Shown: piece by piece, positions 44,592-54,230 of the stretch
Position numbering within the stretch: position 1 is the first letter of the stretch
Layout of the letters: each line of letters begins with the position of its first letter
Assembly: GCA_024509875.1 (NCBI GenBank)
Contig: JAMPIV010005018.1
Location: 434,001 to 498,000 of the forward strand
Direction of reading: 5' to 3'
Source of the DNA: Oreohelix idahoensis
Lineage: Eukaryota; Mollusca; Gastropoda; Stylommatophora; Oreohelicidae
DNA length: 64,000 nt
Made by a program: the position numbers and the translations under genes
The notes under the pieces: generated by a model
The model's database searches: none
The model's input: only the letters and a program-made list of their open reading frames with translations
What the model was told of the DNA's origin: nothing

Positions 44592-45128
44592 CTATGCCTG
44601 ATGACTACTCTGATGTTCGTCGTATGGATGTCTGCTTAAAAAATCAGCTCCCACATTAGTTTTTCCGGGAATGTACTCTATGATAAACTGGAATGGCTGT
44701 AAAAGCAAAGACCAGCGTAATAACCTAGCATTTTCATGCCTTGCTTGTGACAGACACACGAGTGGTTTATGATCTGTCTGGATCCTAAATGATTGTCCAT
44801 AGAGATAAATCTGGAACTTTTTTATACCCCAGATAACAGCGAGACATTCTTTTTCACTTGTTGAATATTTTTGTTCTGCTGTATTCAACTTACGGCTAGC
44901 ATAAGCAACTGGGGTTAATTCCCCATCAAGTGAATTTGACCGTTGTAATAGAGCTGCACCCAAACCGATATTACTCGCATCCGTTCTCAGAATGAATTCT
45001 TGACTTAAGTCAGGTAATTTCAAAATAGGCCTGCTTGTGAGCTTTTCTTTCAATTCTTGGTATGCTAATTCACATTGCGCTGTCCAAATAATTCTATCAG
45101 GATTTCCTTTGCTTGTTAAATCAGTCAA
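44592..45128 (-). CDS. G RNase H (3' end of pol)
   Basis: 178 residues opening with LTSKGNPDRIIWTAQCELAY, then FILRTDASNIGLGAALLQ (first catalytic Asp), YSTSEKECLAVIWGIKKF (Glu), FRIQTDHKPLVCL (Asp) and FIIEYIPGKTNVGADFLSRH (final Asp). It degrades the RNA strand of the hybrid. It is the last coding region before the LTR; no integrase follows, unlike standard Gypsy elements. It is separated from RT by a frameshift at about 45130-45165. Confidence 0.93.
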   Translation of the reverse strand: MTDLTSKGNPDRIIWTAQCELAYQELKEKLTSRPILKLPDLSQEFILRTDASNIGLGAALLQRSNSLDGELTPVAYASRKLNTAEQKYSTSEKECLAVIWGIKKFQIYLYGQSFRIQTDHKPLVCLSQARHENARLLRWSLLLQPFQFIIEYIPGKTNVGADFLSRHPYDEHQSSHQA

Positions 45129-45144
45129 TGGAGCACATATGGAG

Positions 45145-46441
45145 TTAAAGTTTTTTTATATACTTTTGGTAAAAACCACATAATGAGACAAAAGATCGCA
45201 CATCTTTTTTTGTTTGTGGTCTTGGTGCTTTTTTAAATTTCTCCAGGTTCTTGGGGTCAGGGGTCATGTTTCCCTGATGTACTGTGTGGCCCAAGAATTC
45301 CAGCTCTTTACATCCAACACAGCATTTCGTCGGTCTAGCTGTCAAATTGGTCTCTCTCAATCGATCAAACAACATATTCAGAGAGTTAATGTGTTTCTCA
45401 AATGTTTCTGTTGCTATGAGAATATCATCCATGAAGTTGGTGATGCATGGATTCTTCAGGGGATCCAGTAACTTTCTCATCATCCTCGAAAACACACTCG
45501 GTGCATTTTTCAGCCCGAATGGCAACATATTAAATTCATAATGTCCTTCCGAGGTGCTAAAGGCTAAATAAGGTTTTACCTCCGGCTTTACTGGAATCTG
45601 ATAGTAGCCTTTGCTCAGATCCACTTTAGAGAAATATTTAGCTCTATTCAGCCTGGCAAACAGCTGATTTGTATCAGGTAATGGATCCACCTGACCTTCT
45701 GTGACAGCATTCAGTTTCCTGTAATCTATACACAGCCTGTGTTCTCCAGAGGGTTTTCTTAACAGAACCACACTGGAACTGTAGGGAGATTCACTGTGCG
45801 AGATAATCCCTTCTCTCAACAGATAATCTATCTCCTCCCTTAAAGCTTTTTCCTTAGCGAATGGAATCGAATAGGCTTTCGTACAGATTGGTGTTGGGTC
45901 TATGAGTTTCATATCATACTCCAAAAAATTTGTATGCCCCGGACGGTCCGTTAACACATCTGTTTGATTATTCAGAACCTGTTGAACCCTCTCCCTCTGA
46001 ATTTCCGTTAAATGTGTGCTGATTTTTACCTGTGCGGCGGTTTCACGGGGATGTAAAGGATATTCATGAGAAATGAGTGGTTCCTGTTTCATCTCCATTG
46101 CAACAGACAAGGTCAGTAAGTGTGTCTCTTCCTGGTTTTCTCTGTCCAGATATTTCTTCAGGAGATTCACATGATATATTTTCTCTTTCCCTTTCTTATC
46201 TATCTTATAATTTGTTCTAGACACCTTCTCTAGAACTGTATATGGACCTTGCCATCCAATTTGCAATTTATTCTGGCTGCCTGGCAGTAGAAGGAGCACC
46301 TTCTCTCCCACAGATAATTCTCGATCCTTCGCTTTCTTATTGTAATAGGCAGCATGCTTTTTCCTGGCTTGTCTCAAATTTTCATTGGCAAGTTTCCAGC
46401 CAGTTTTAAGACGAGTGGTCAGCTCGTTCACATATTGATAT
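45145..46441 (-). CDS. G GPY/F-like domain and reverse transcriptase
   Basis: The frame continues from the integrase across the LINE-A insertion. First comes QIGWQGPYTVLEKVSRTNYK and KIYHVNLLKKYLDRE, the GPY/F-like end of a Gypsy integrase. A linker follows, then RT: EEIDYLLREGIISHSESPYS, VLLRKPSGEHRLCIDYRKLN, KYFSKVDLSKGYYQIPV (motif A), FNMLPFGLKNAPSVFSRMMR (motif B), ITNFMDDILIATETFE (FMDD) and KELEFLGHTVHQG. RT sequence is Ty3/Gypsy-type. The integrase C-terminus preceding RT in one open frame is direct proof of domain order. Confidence 0.95.
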
Positions 46442-47627
46442 CTTCTTCTTCTTTGATCCATAACCGCCAACCGTCAAAGCAGTCAGCGGCCATCACGCCT
46501 GGTGGCGTCTTGTAGGGCAGCAACAAATTGATTCCACTTTGCTCGGTCGGCGGCCATCCTTCGTACAGTGCCCCAACTGTGGTTCATTCTTTGCATCTCA
46601 GCTTCCACAGTTCTCCGCCAAGTTGTTTTTGGTCGGCCTCTCTTTCGCTTTCCCTCGGGGGTCCATAGCATAGCTGTTCTTGCGATGGTATCAGGGTCCC
46701 TTCTGAGGACATGGCCAACCCAACTCCAGCGTCTGCCAGCTATGATGGTGTGCATGTCCTCCTGGTTACTCCGAATAAGTAGTTCTTGGTTGCTGATGGT
46801 GTTTGGCCAAAAGATTCGGAGAATTTTCCTTAGGCAGATTGTGTGGAAGGAGGACAGTTTCGACATTTCCTTCTCTGTTACTCTCCAACATTCCGCACCA
46901 TAGAGAAGCACAGAAAGTACGCAGCTCTCATACAGTCTTAATTTGGTGTTTTTGCTGTACTGGGAAGACTTCCAAATGTTGTTGAGAATAGCAAAGGCTG
47001 TTCTCGCTTTATTCATTCTGTTGTTAATGTCCTTGCTTGTTCCGCCGTCAGGTGTTACTATGCTTCCTAGGTAAGTAAATGTGTCTGTCTGTTCTAACTT
47101 CTGGTTCCTTACTGTTATTGGCTCAGGATTGCCCACATTTAGTGTCATGACCTCTGTCTTCTTCAGATTGATGTTCAGGCCAACCTGCTGGCCATACTTA
47201 TTCAGTCTATCAGTTTTGTCTTGAATGTGTTGGTGTGAATGCGCGAGCAGTGCAATGTCATCTGCATATTCCAAATCTTCCAGTGTAGAAAACGTTGTCC
47301 ATCTAATTCCTCTTGGACTGCCCTCTGTTGTCTGGCGCATCACCCAATCTATGACTGTCAAAAATAATGTTGTTGATAAGGGGCATCCCTGTCGTACTCC
47401 TGTTTTCACTTCGAAAGTTACATTACTCGATCCAACACTGCACGTAAAGTTAGAATAGAGGCTTTTTATAATGGAAACAATGCGGCTGGGAATTCCATAA
47501 GCCCTCAGAATTTTCCATAGGCTGTCCCTGTGTATGCTGTCGAAAGCCTTTTCAAAATCAACAAAGTTAATGTACAGCTGTCTCTGCCATTCTGAGCACT
47601 GTTCTATAATGTTCCTGAGGGCAAATA
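46442..47627 (-). mobile_element. LINE-A copy, 5'-truncated, inside G pol
   Basis: Flanked by the 12-bp duplication ACATATTGATAT (46430-46441 and 47628-47639). It ends in a (GAA)n tail (CTTCTTCTTCTTTGATCC on the plus strand). The open coding region (46483 to about 47620) contains LYINFVDFEKAFDSIH, GVRQGCPLS, LEYADDIALLAHS, KRKRGRPKTTWRRTVEAE and a C-terminus KWNQFVAALQDATRRDGR. It shows the intact LINE-A 3' end that is damaged in the 7486 copy, and is younger than G. Confidence 0.95.
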
Positions 47628-47639
47628 ACATATTGATAT

Positions 47640-48841
47640 GATGAGGTAATATTTTCTTCTGCCTTTTCATCGGTCCAGGTCCTTAACAAGGCTTCCAAGG
47701 GACCTTTTATTGGCCTTCCAAATAACAATGTTGCCGGGGCCATACCGGTTGAACTATGGGGTACCTCCCGGTAAGCAAACAGGGCGGCGGGAAGGTACTG
47801 ATCCCATGTATCTGGTTTTTCATGTGCCAACTTCCTCAGGATCGACATGAGAGTTCCGTTAAATCTTTCTACTTGGCCATTTCCTTGAGGATGATACGGG
47901 CTACAATGAAAGTGTTTGGCGTGAAAGATCCTGAATACGTCTTCTGTTAGTTTCCCCTTGAACTGAGAGCCATTATCAGTCAAGATTTGGTTGGGAAAGC
48001 CTAACCTGGTGAAGATTGTGAGTAATGCCTCTGCCACATGCTTCGAATCAATTGATGACAAGGCTACCGCCTCTCCCCACATAGAACAAGTGTCCACCAG
48101 AGTCAGAATGTAACTGTTCCTCCTCTTGGTCCGAGTGAGAGGTCCCACAATGTCCACGGCAACTCTTTCAAAGGGGGTTCCCACTATGGGCATTTCCCCT
48201 AGAGTTACTGGAGCAGTCCAATGCTTTTGAGCTACCCGTTGGCACTCTAGACAGGATTTTACATATCTCTTTATGTCTTCAGTTATTCCTGGCCAGAAAT
48301 AATGACAAGCTATACGCTGTCCTGTTGCGCTGATCCCCATATGACCACTGAAGGGAATCACATGCCCTAGTTCCAACACTTTAGTCCTATATGAAATTGG
48401 AAGGACCAGCTGTCCGTGACCATTGGATCCATCTCCAGCCTTCCTATATATCAATTTGTTCTTCATATAGAAATCTCCCTTGCCTGGAGGTGTATGACAT
48501 TTGGGCAATTTCTTAAAACAAGGCTTGAGGGTCTTATCCTCCGCCTGTGTTTTCCTCATCTCATCTGGATGGGTATTTATCGGATTATCCTCCTCCTTTT
48601 TAGACTGTGATCTGGTCTGCACTGTTGCCAATATCACAGGTCTCTTGGGATTCCCCAAGAAGACATATCTACACCCCAATATCAGAGGGTAGATTGGTTC
48701 ATTTATCACTGCTGCTTTTATGATTCCTTCCACATATCGCGTTTTCACATTTATCCTGGCGACGGGAAGTGTCATGGTCGCTACGTCCTTGGTTGCAGTT
48801 TGAATCTCCACTGTTTCTGTGGTGTATTGATCTGCCTGCAC
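47640..48841 (-). CDS. G protease end and integrase
   Basis: Starts in the protease region (AVINEPIYPLILGCRYVFLG) in a frame different from gag. The integrase has an HHCC zinc motif (GHVIPFSGHMG, CHYFWPGITEDIKRYVKSC), catalytic Asp in VAVDIVGPLTRTKRRNSYI, second Asp in NQILTDNGSQFKG, Glu in YHPQGNGQVERFNGTL, and DQYLPAALFAYREVPHSSTG. It joins the LTR DNA ends to the target. It is interrupted after ITSSYQYV by LINE-A and continues at 46441. All three catalytic acidic residues are present. Confidence 0.93.
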
Positions 48842-49983
48842 CAGGGAGTACTTACAATTGAATCATAATCTAATCCAGTATCATACAAACACCTTATGGT
48901 GACACCATTGCATGTTACATCTTCACACACTGGGGGATGGTAAGGTTCCTGTTGTTCAGTAGGGTTTACCTTTACCCCCTTTCCCCCCATTTTCATTGCA
49001 GCGAAAGAAGAAGTTTTCCTGCTACAATTTTCAGTGTTATGGTTGTCCATCCGACAATGTTTACAATACTTCTTTCCTTGGTTAAAGGGTTTTCTGTCAT
49101 TATATTTCCTTTCATTGAATTGTGAGGTTTTATTATTATAGTCATTGCGTGGCCTATGAAACTGGTGCTTACCTTTGTTCTGGTCTCTATGGTCAAACTT
49201 AGTAAAGTTTTGAGGTGCCTTAAAATTGTCTACCTGTTTCTTTTTATTTCCAACTACCTCTGCTTGGGCTGCCTGATACCTCTCAGCGACATTGAGTAAC
49301 TCACCCAGCCTCTCTGCACCTTGTTCCATGAGAAACTTTCTCAGGTCTGGAGCCATGGACTCTTTTAGTTGCTCAATAAGGATCATTTCCTTAAGATCTT
49401 GGGTTTTCCCCAGAGCAGTCCATTTCTCCAAGTAGGTCTCTAACCGTGCAGAGAACTGGTGATAAGTCTCACCTGACAATGGTTTGGCATTCCTAAATTT
49501 TTTTCTATAAAATTCCCCATTCTTTTCATATATTAACAAAAGAGCCTGCTTTAGCATGTCATAATTGTCTTGATCATCCCTGCTCATCTTGGCAAAAACT
49601 TCATAAGCTGTACCACGAAGCCCTTGTGATAACTTTAGGCTCCACCTTTCTCTCTCTAAACCATACGTGGTAGCCAAAAGTTCATATCTATTTAGGTAAC
49701 TTTCTATGTCATCGTCTTTCTCAACAAAATGGTCTAAATGAAAACTCATAGCTGAGGTTGAGGCTCCCTGACCAACAGTAGCATCTGAGGTAAAGTGGCT
49801 GGCACCATTTTCAGGAGCATGGCCTTGAAATTCTAACTCCCTTAGTCGTAACTCATGCTCCCTCTGCAATCTTTTATCTTCTGCTTCCCTCTCTGCAGCC
49901 TGTCTCCTTTCTTCTGCTTCTCTTTCTGCAGCTAGTATCTTTTCTTCTCTTTCTGCAGCTAGTCTCTTTTCTTCTGCCTCCAA
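48781..49983 (-). CDS. G gag (SCAN-like, zinc knuckle) running into protease
   Basis: A charged coiled-coil N-terminus (AEREAEERRQAAEREAEDKR) leads to a capsid-like region with FRNAKPLSGETYHQFSARLE and LIEQLKESMAPDLRKFLMEQ. This resembles the vertebrate SCAN domain, which is thought to derive from Gmr1-like gag. Next come a basic/Asn-rich stretch, a CKHCRMDNHNTENC knuckle (C-x2-C-x4-H-x4-C) and a protease opening (VTIRCLYDTGLDYDSIV, with the DTG active-site triad). A one-base frameshift near 48850 separates it from the rest of protease and pol; whether this is decay or programmed cannot be told from one copy. Confidence 0.9.
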   Translation of the reverse strand: MEAEEKRLAAEREEKILAAEREAEERRQAAEREAEDKRLQREHELRLRELEFQGHAPENGASHFTSDATVGQGASTSAMSFHLDHFVEKDDDIESYLNRYELLATTYGLERERWSLKLSQGLRGTAYEVFAKMSRDDQDNYDMLKQALLLIYEKNGEFYRKKFRNAKPLSGETYHQFSARLETYLEKWTALGKTQDLKEMILIEQLKESMAPDLRKFLMEQGAERLGELLNVAERYQAAQAEVVGNKKKQVDNFKAPQNFTKFDHRDQNKGKHQFHRPRNDYNNKTSQFNERKYNDRKPFNQGKKYCKHCRMDNHNTENCSRKTSSFAAMKMGGKGVKVNPTEQQEPYHPPVCEDVTCNGVTIRCLYDTGLDYDSIVSTPWCRQINTPQKQWRFKLQPRT

Positions 49984-50040
49984 TGCCCTAGCCTCCTTGT
50001 CAGCCTCAATCTGCAGCCTCTTAATTTTTTTTATCTGCCT

Positions 50041-50250
50041 CTAACTTTTTTCTTCAGCCTCAATCTGCAGCCTCTTAATTTCTTTTTCAGCCTCTAACTT
50101 TCTTTCAGCCTCTTTTTCTAATCTTTTTTCTTCGCGTTCAATAAATTTGTCACATTCAGTTGTGACATAAGCAATCATAATTTGCCCCTCCATTCCCAGT
50201 TCTTTAGCAGCCTGAACAGCAGCAGATCGAAACTTTGCCAGGTCAGCCAT
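50041..50250 (-). pseudogene. G gag N-terminus, separated by a frameshift
   Basis: Starts MADLAKFRSAAVQAAKELGM at 50250 and continues into a Lys/Glu-rich helix like the N-terminus of the next frame. The break lies near a T run at about 50026-50045. This start fits best because it follows the primer site and leader directly. Confidence 0.8.
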
Positions 50251-50493
50251 TGTGTACTAGGCAAAACCTTTTAAAATTTCTAACTAGACACATTTCTAAT
50301 TATAACTAACAATTTCTAATTATAACTAAGAACAACCACAGGCACTGATAGCTCAACCACTATTTAATTTCTCCAAAAAGGAATGCTTTTAGTTTTACAC
50401 TATCTGAGATTCCTAATATAATTGATAATATTTTAAGAATTTAAAATCCCAGAAGCAAACTACCCAATATAGCTAGTGTTATGAAAATTCAAT

Positions 50494-50512
50494 CCCCAGG
50501 AGCGAGACCCCA
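50494..50512 (-). other. Primer-binding site of element G
   Basis: The minus strand reads TGGGGTCTCGCTCCTGGGG, five bases inside the right LTR, the same offset as the PBS of element R. The complement ends in CCCCA as a tRNA 3' end with CCA would. I could not assign the tRNA. Confidence 0.7.
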
Positions 50513-50517
50513 ATATA

Positions 50518-52846
50518 TGTGGTGGGTTTGATGTTAATACAGTTTGTTGTTAAGAAATCTTAGTGTACTGAATGAGGTCAGCTGTGAAGGTCCGTGAATA
50601 TAATAAATATTAGAGTAAATTTCCAGGGCACCTTTCTACTACCACCACTATGATCTCATTCAGACTTATTCTAGATAGAATGTAAGATGACTACGTTTGG
50701 TGTCTAGGGCTATGAAATGTTAGTGTAAGGTTGCATTAACCCACTAAACATATAAACAATTACACAAATTATTTTATTATCTAATACAACACAACAGTAC
50801 CACGACGATCTCATACGAACTACACTTTAAAAGACTATATTTAGTAAGTCAGTGGTTGAAAGTTAAGGTTTTTCAATTTATTGTCCTGAATCTGATTTAT
50901 TTGGAATCAGGACTGACAATCAAATGTGAAATCATAGAAATTAATTACATCAATCAATTTATACAATGGGTCTTATGACCATAATACACATATTATTATA
51001 TAAGGGTGTAGTTGTATTGTTTAACTGAGGTGACTTCTAGTATACACTGGTTGATTGTTTACTATCATCATCTCTGCATGTTGTTTGTAAGTTTTTTATG
51101 GACACTGATGGAATGTTTATATCACTATTCTCAGTCTCTTATTTTAATATAATGTTAGTTGAGCGATCAAGTGCCGAAACATGCACCTATCTTTGTAATA
51201 TGATGTAGGAATCTTCCTGCACTTCGCTGAACGACAACTTTCAGCTCCCACTTCTTCAAGAATGATGGTGGTTTACAGTTGTCTCCGAAAAAGGCAAGAT
51301 TGTGGCATGAATATATCGGCCCACTGTAGTCTGGCACCAGTTATTGACAGCCACCAAAACCCTCTGAAATCAGAAGGATATGCCTCCTTCGTAATCAACA
51401 GCCTACACTAATATTCAACAACCAGTACAGGCACATTACAAACAAACATGTAAGATCAGCTCTTTACGACAATCTCTTTCACCAGTTTCTTTTGTTGTGA
51501 CCAGGTATACCAGTATTCCTCTCCCCTAATAGTTACAACGCCTCTGCAATTCCAGCAATAATCTGTTGTCCATACAATAGGATAGGTATTATGCTCCTGA
51601 TGATAATCCTATATAATTTAGTTGGTCTACACCTCTCTGATAGTCTTTCATATGCTGGATCAATCTCTAGACTCTGTTTTGAGTCTGCCCTAGACTCACT
51701 TACTTACAGTCGTATGTTAGTATCTCACATTCAAATTTTATTTTAAATAAAATGTTAAGAAAATCAATCTTACCACAGATGCAAGGAAATAACACAAATA
51801 CGATGACTAGGCAATATGGCACATTTTCGATCTGCCCAATGTCCAGGATTTTCCTATGTTAGAAAATGCTCCGCCTGCTCTCATCGATCTTGCTTTGCAC
51901 AAAATTTATTTGAAATGGCAGTGAACAGTCCCCGTTTCGTACCAGTATCTACTGCTTTGTCCAATGGGACCATGTTTACATTTATTTTTGAATCTATCGT
52001 TTCAAATAACAACTCCCAATATGTTTCCAAGGCAAATATATTTTTAGTTTTAGGTCAACCAATCATACTTCGCCTTCCTTTAAAATCCACCCAATCAAAT
52101 ATCCCGTACCTTTTAACCTCATTTACCCAAAGTCGTTTTTTCAAAACATGCCATAAATAATTATAAACAGGCATGATCTTTACTTGACAGTCTGGTCGGA
52201 TCCACTATAGTATTATGGCTATAGTTAGTTAATTAATGGACTATTTGCGAACTATTTCCATATTCTTTGTCAGCAAGTCCTAAGGTACACGAATATACAA
52301 TTTATATGGGACTAGTTGGCTTGGTTCAGAAGTACACAGTTTTTTTTTCTAAGTTAGTGTTTTTTTTTATTTTTAGTCTACTACACGTTCAATTCTTTTC
52401 CATGTGCTGTCTTCTCTATTTACGTGATAATTACGTCCTTTGAAATAAGAGCTAAGGTTGTTTTTGTGACACGAGTTGTCTACATGTTCTAACTTTTTCC
52501 TCGTATTTTGGGGAAACCCCTAAGGCAAGGCTTGCCCCTGTGCTAGTATTGGCTTTTAGTTTAAAATCAATGCGAAACGAATTAGCATTTCATCTATCCT
52601 TTCCCCTCCTCGTTCCACAATGCATTTTTAGGCACAATTTTCTTAGAACTAGGAAAAGTGATTATGTCAAGGACAAATTTGAAAAATTTGGGTACCGTTT
52701 TGTTCGGTTATTCGTTAGCAAATAATCTGAAGGAGTAGGCGATTCCAACAGTTCTAGCAGAAAATTCTTTTATACTTTCTTATTTTACCGTTATGCCCTA
52801 TATTGTTATATATTAATTTAGATATTGTATTTAGAAATTCACTACA
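50518..52846 (-). repeat. G 5' LTR (right in the window), 2,329 bp
   Basis: Nearly identical to 42189-44519. Antisense ORF 51816-52160 corresponds to 43487-43837, with a stop two residues earlier. The LTR ends AATTCACTACA and is followed by the CTAGC duplication. Confidence 0.95.
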
Positions 52847-52851
52847 CTAGC

Positions 52852-54230
52852 CAAGGTTGACAACAGCGCCAGATATGCGAAAATAAAAGGTAATATTGAT
52901 TTATTTACTGGTGACCCACACGCATGCCGTAAGTGGCTTACCGACATTAATAAGTATTCGATGTCAATAAACGTAGAGGACATTGAGAAAGTGAAAATTG
53001 CATTTTTTTTTCGTCTGCTGGTCTGGTCATAATGATTGTATGAGAAGGCAATGAGACACATTACCCAATGAAACGTGGAAAGATCTTAAAGCAGCGTTAG
53101 TTAGGCGTTATTCCTGTGTGTCCGACGCACAAATAGCGGCATCAGCTAAGGAAACTGAAGCAACACAAGAATGAGACTACGCAGATGTTGAGAAAAAGAT
53201 TGCTGAATCTTGCAGAGGAAACATTCATGGGCCAGGAAGTCAACCTCCAAGAGATGGACAATCAGCTAGTAGGTATATTCATTGATGGGCTGAATAATAA
53301 TACACTAAAGTTAATGTTGTTAAGGACGGATTATAGGACGCTGAAAGACGCAATTTCAGCTGCCGTAGCAAAAGAAAATGTTAGGAAACGCTTAGACATC
53401 CGATTGAGACAGGCGGAAATACTGGAGGAAGCGGAAGAACCGATGGAAGTGGACCAGGTAGACAGGCGGAGAGAGCAGCAGGGTGGGTATAGGAGTAGAA
53501 GACAACAAACAGGAACATTATATGTCACACCTAACGTTAGATGCTTTCGGTGCCAAAATGTTGGACACATTTCAAGATTTTGTGATCAACAGGCAAGGTA
53601 TTCGGCCAAAAGATTCGGTATGAGGGGCCACGATCACCAATTGGTTAGTGCTGTTATTCTAACCAGACAGGTTCTAGATTTAGGGCTAACAGAGGTTGTA
53701 CCTTCTATGGTAATACCCGAGCATGTACCCATAACGCCAGAGGAGCACACCACCATATAGTCTACGACACTAGTAGACACGCACAGAACTATGGTCACAG
53801 GAGGCCGTACCAGGGAAAAGGCAGACCTACTCACATGAGGGAGACTGATAGGAGTAGGGTGACAAATATGTCACAGAAGAATATGCAGGTACCTACTAGA
53901 AAATCAAGGATAAAGAAACAGAATAGATATATACCAACAGTGAACGGTACATTCAACAACAGATTCGTGCAACAGAGGGACAGAGTACAACAAAAGACAA
54001 TACAACAAGACAAAATGCATGAAAGAGTGGCGTATACTAAGAGACAAAACAAAAATGAAAAGATACTCCCAAGTTTCAACAGACAACAAGAATCAGGATA
54101 TTGGAATAGCCTGTCTAAGAGAAGGACGAGAATGGCAGTAAGGAATTTCATTGCCGAGATAAGAAACAGAAAGATATGGGAGATAAACAACGTGGCATTG
54201 GAAAAGCACAACGAAGTCTCATAACGACAG
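52852..54230 (+). pseudogene. H gag, main part with zinc knuckle
   Basis: Continues the frame of 42103-42188 (VDNSARYAKIKGN, FTGDPHACRKWLTDINKYS), then shifts frame near 53010. It is again readable as YEKAMRH and WKDLKAALVRRYS, and from 53185 as a 191-residue ORF with VGIFIDGLNNNTLKLMLLRT and CFRCQNVGHISRFC (C-x2-C-x4-H-x4-C nucleocapsid knuckle). A basic Gln/Arg-rich tail (to about 54224) follows in other frames. This is a typical retrotransposon gag layout with several disabling shifts. Confidence 0.78.

Larger units (their letters stand above)
42189..52846 (-). mobile_element. LTR retrotransposon G, Gmr1-like (integrase before RT), nearly complete
   Basis: The element has TG...CA LTRs at 42189-44519 and 50518-52846 and a 5-bp CTAGC duplication. 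The primer site lies beside the right LTR and the purine tract beside the left LTR, so transcription runs on the minus strand. Gene order is gag, protease, integrase, GPY/F-like domain, RT, RNase H. Gypsy-type proteins in copia-like order define the Gmr1-like group. Damage is limited to a LINE-A insertion (46442-47627) and about three frameshifts (near 50030, 48850 and 45140). The LTRs are nearly identical, so the insertion is fairly recent. Confidence 0.93.
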
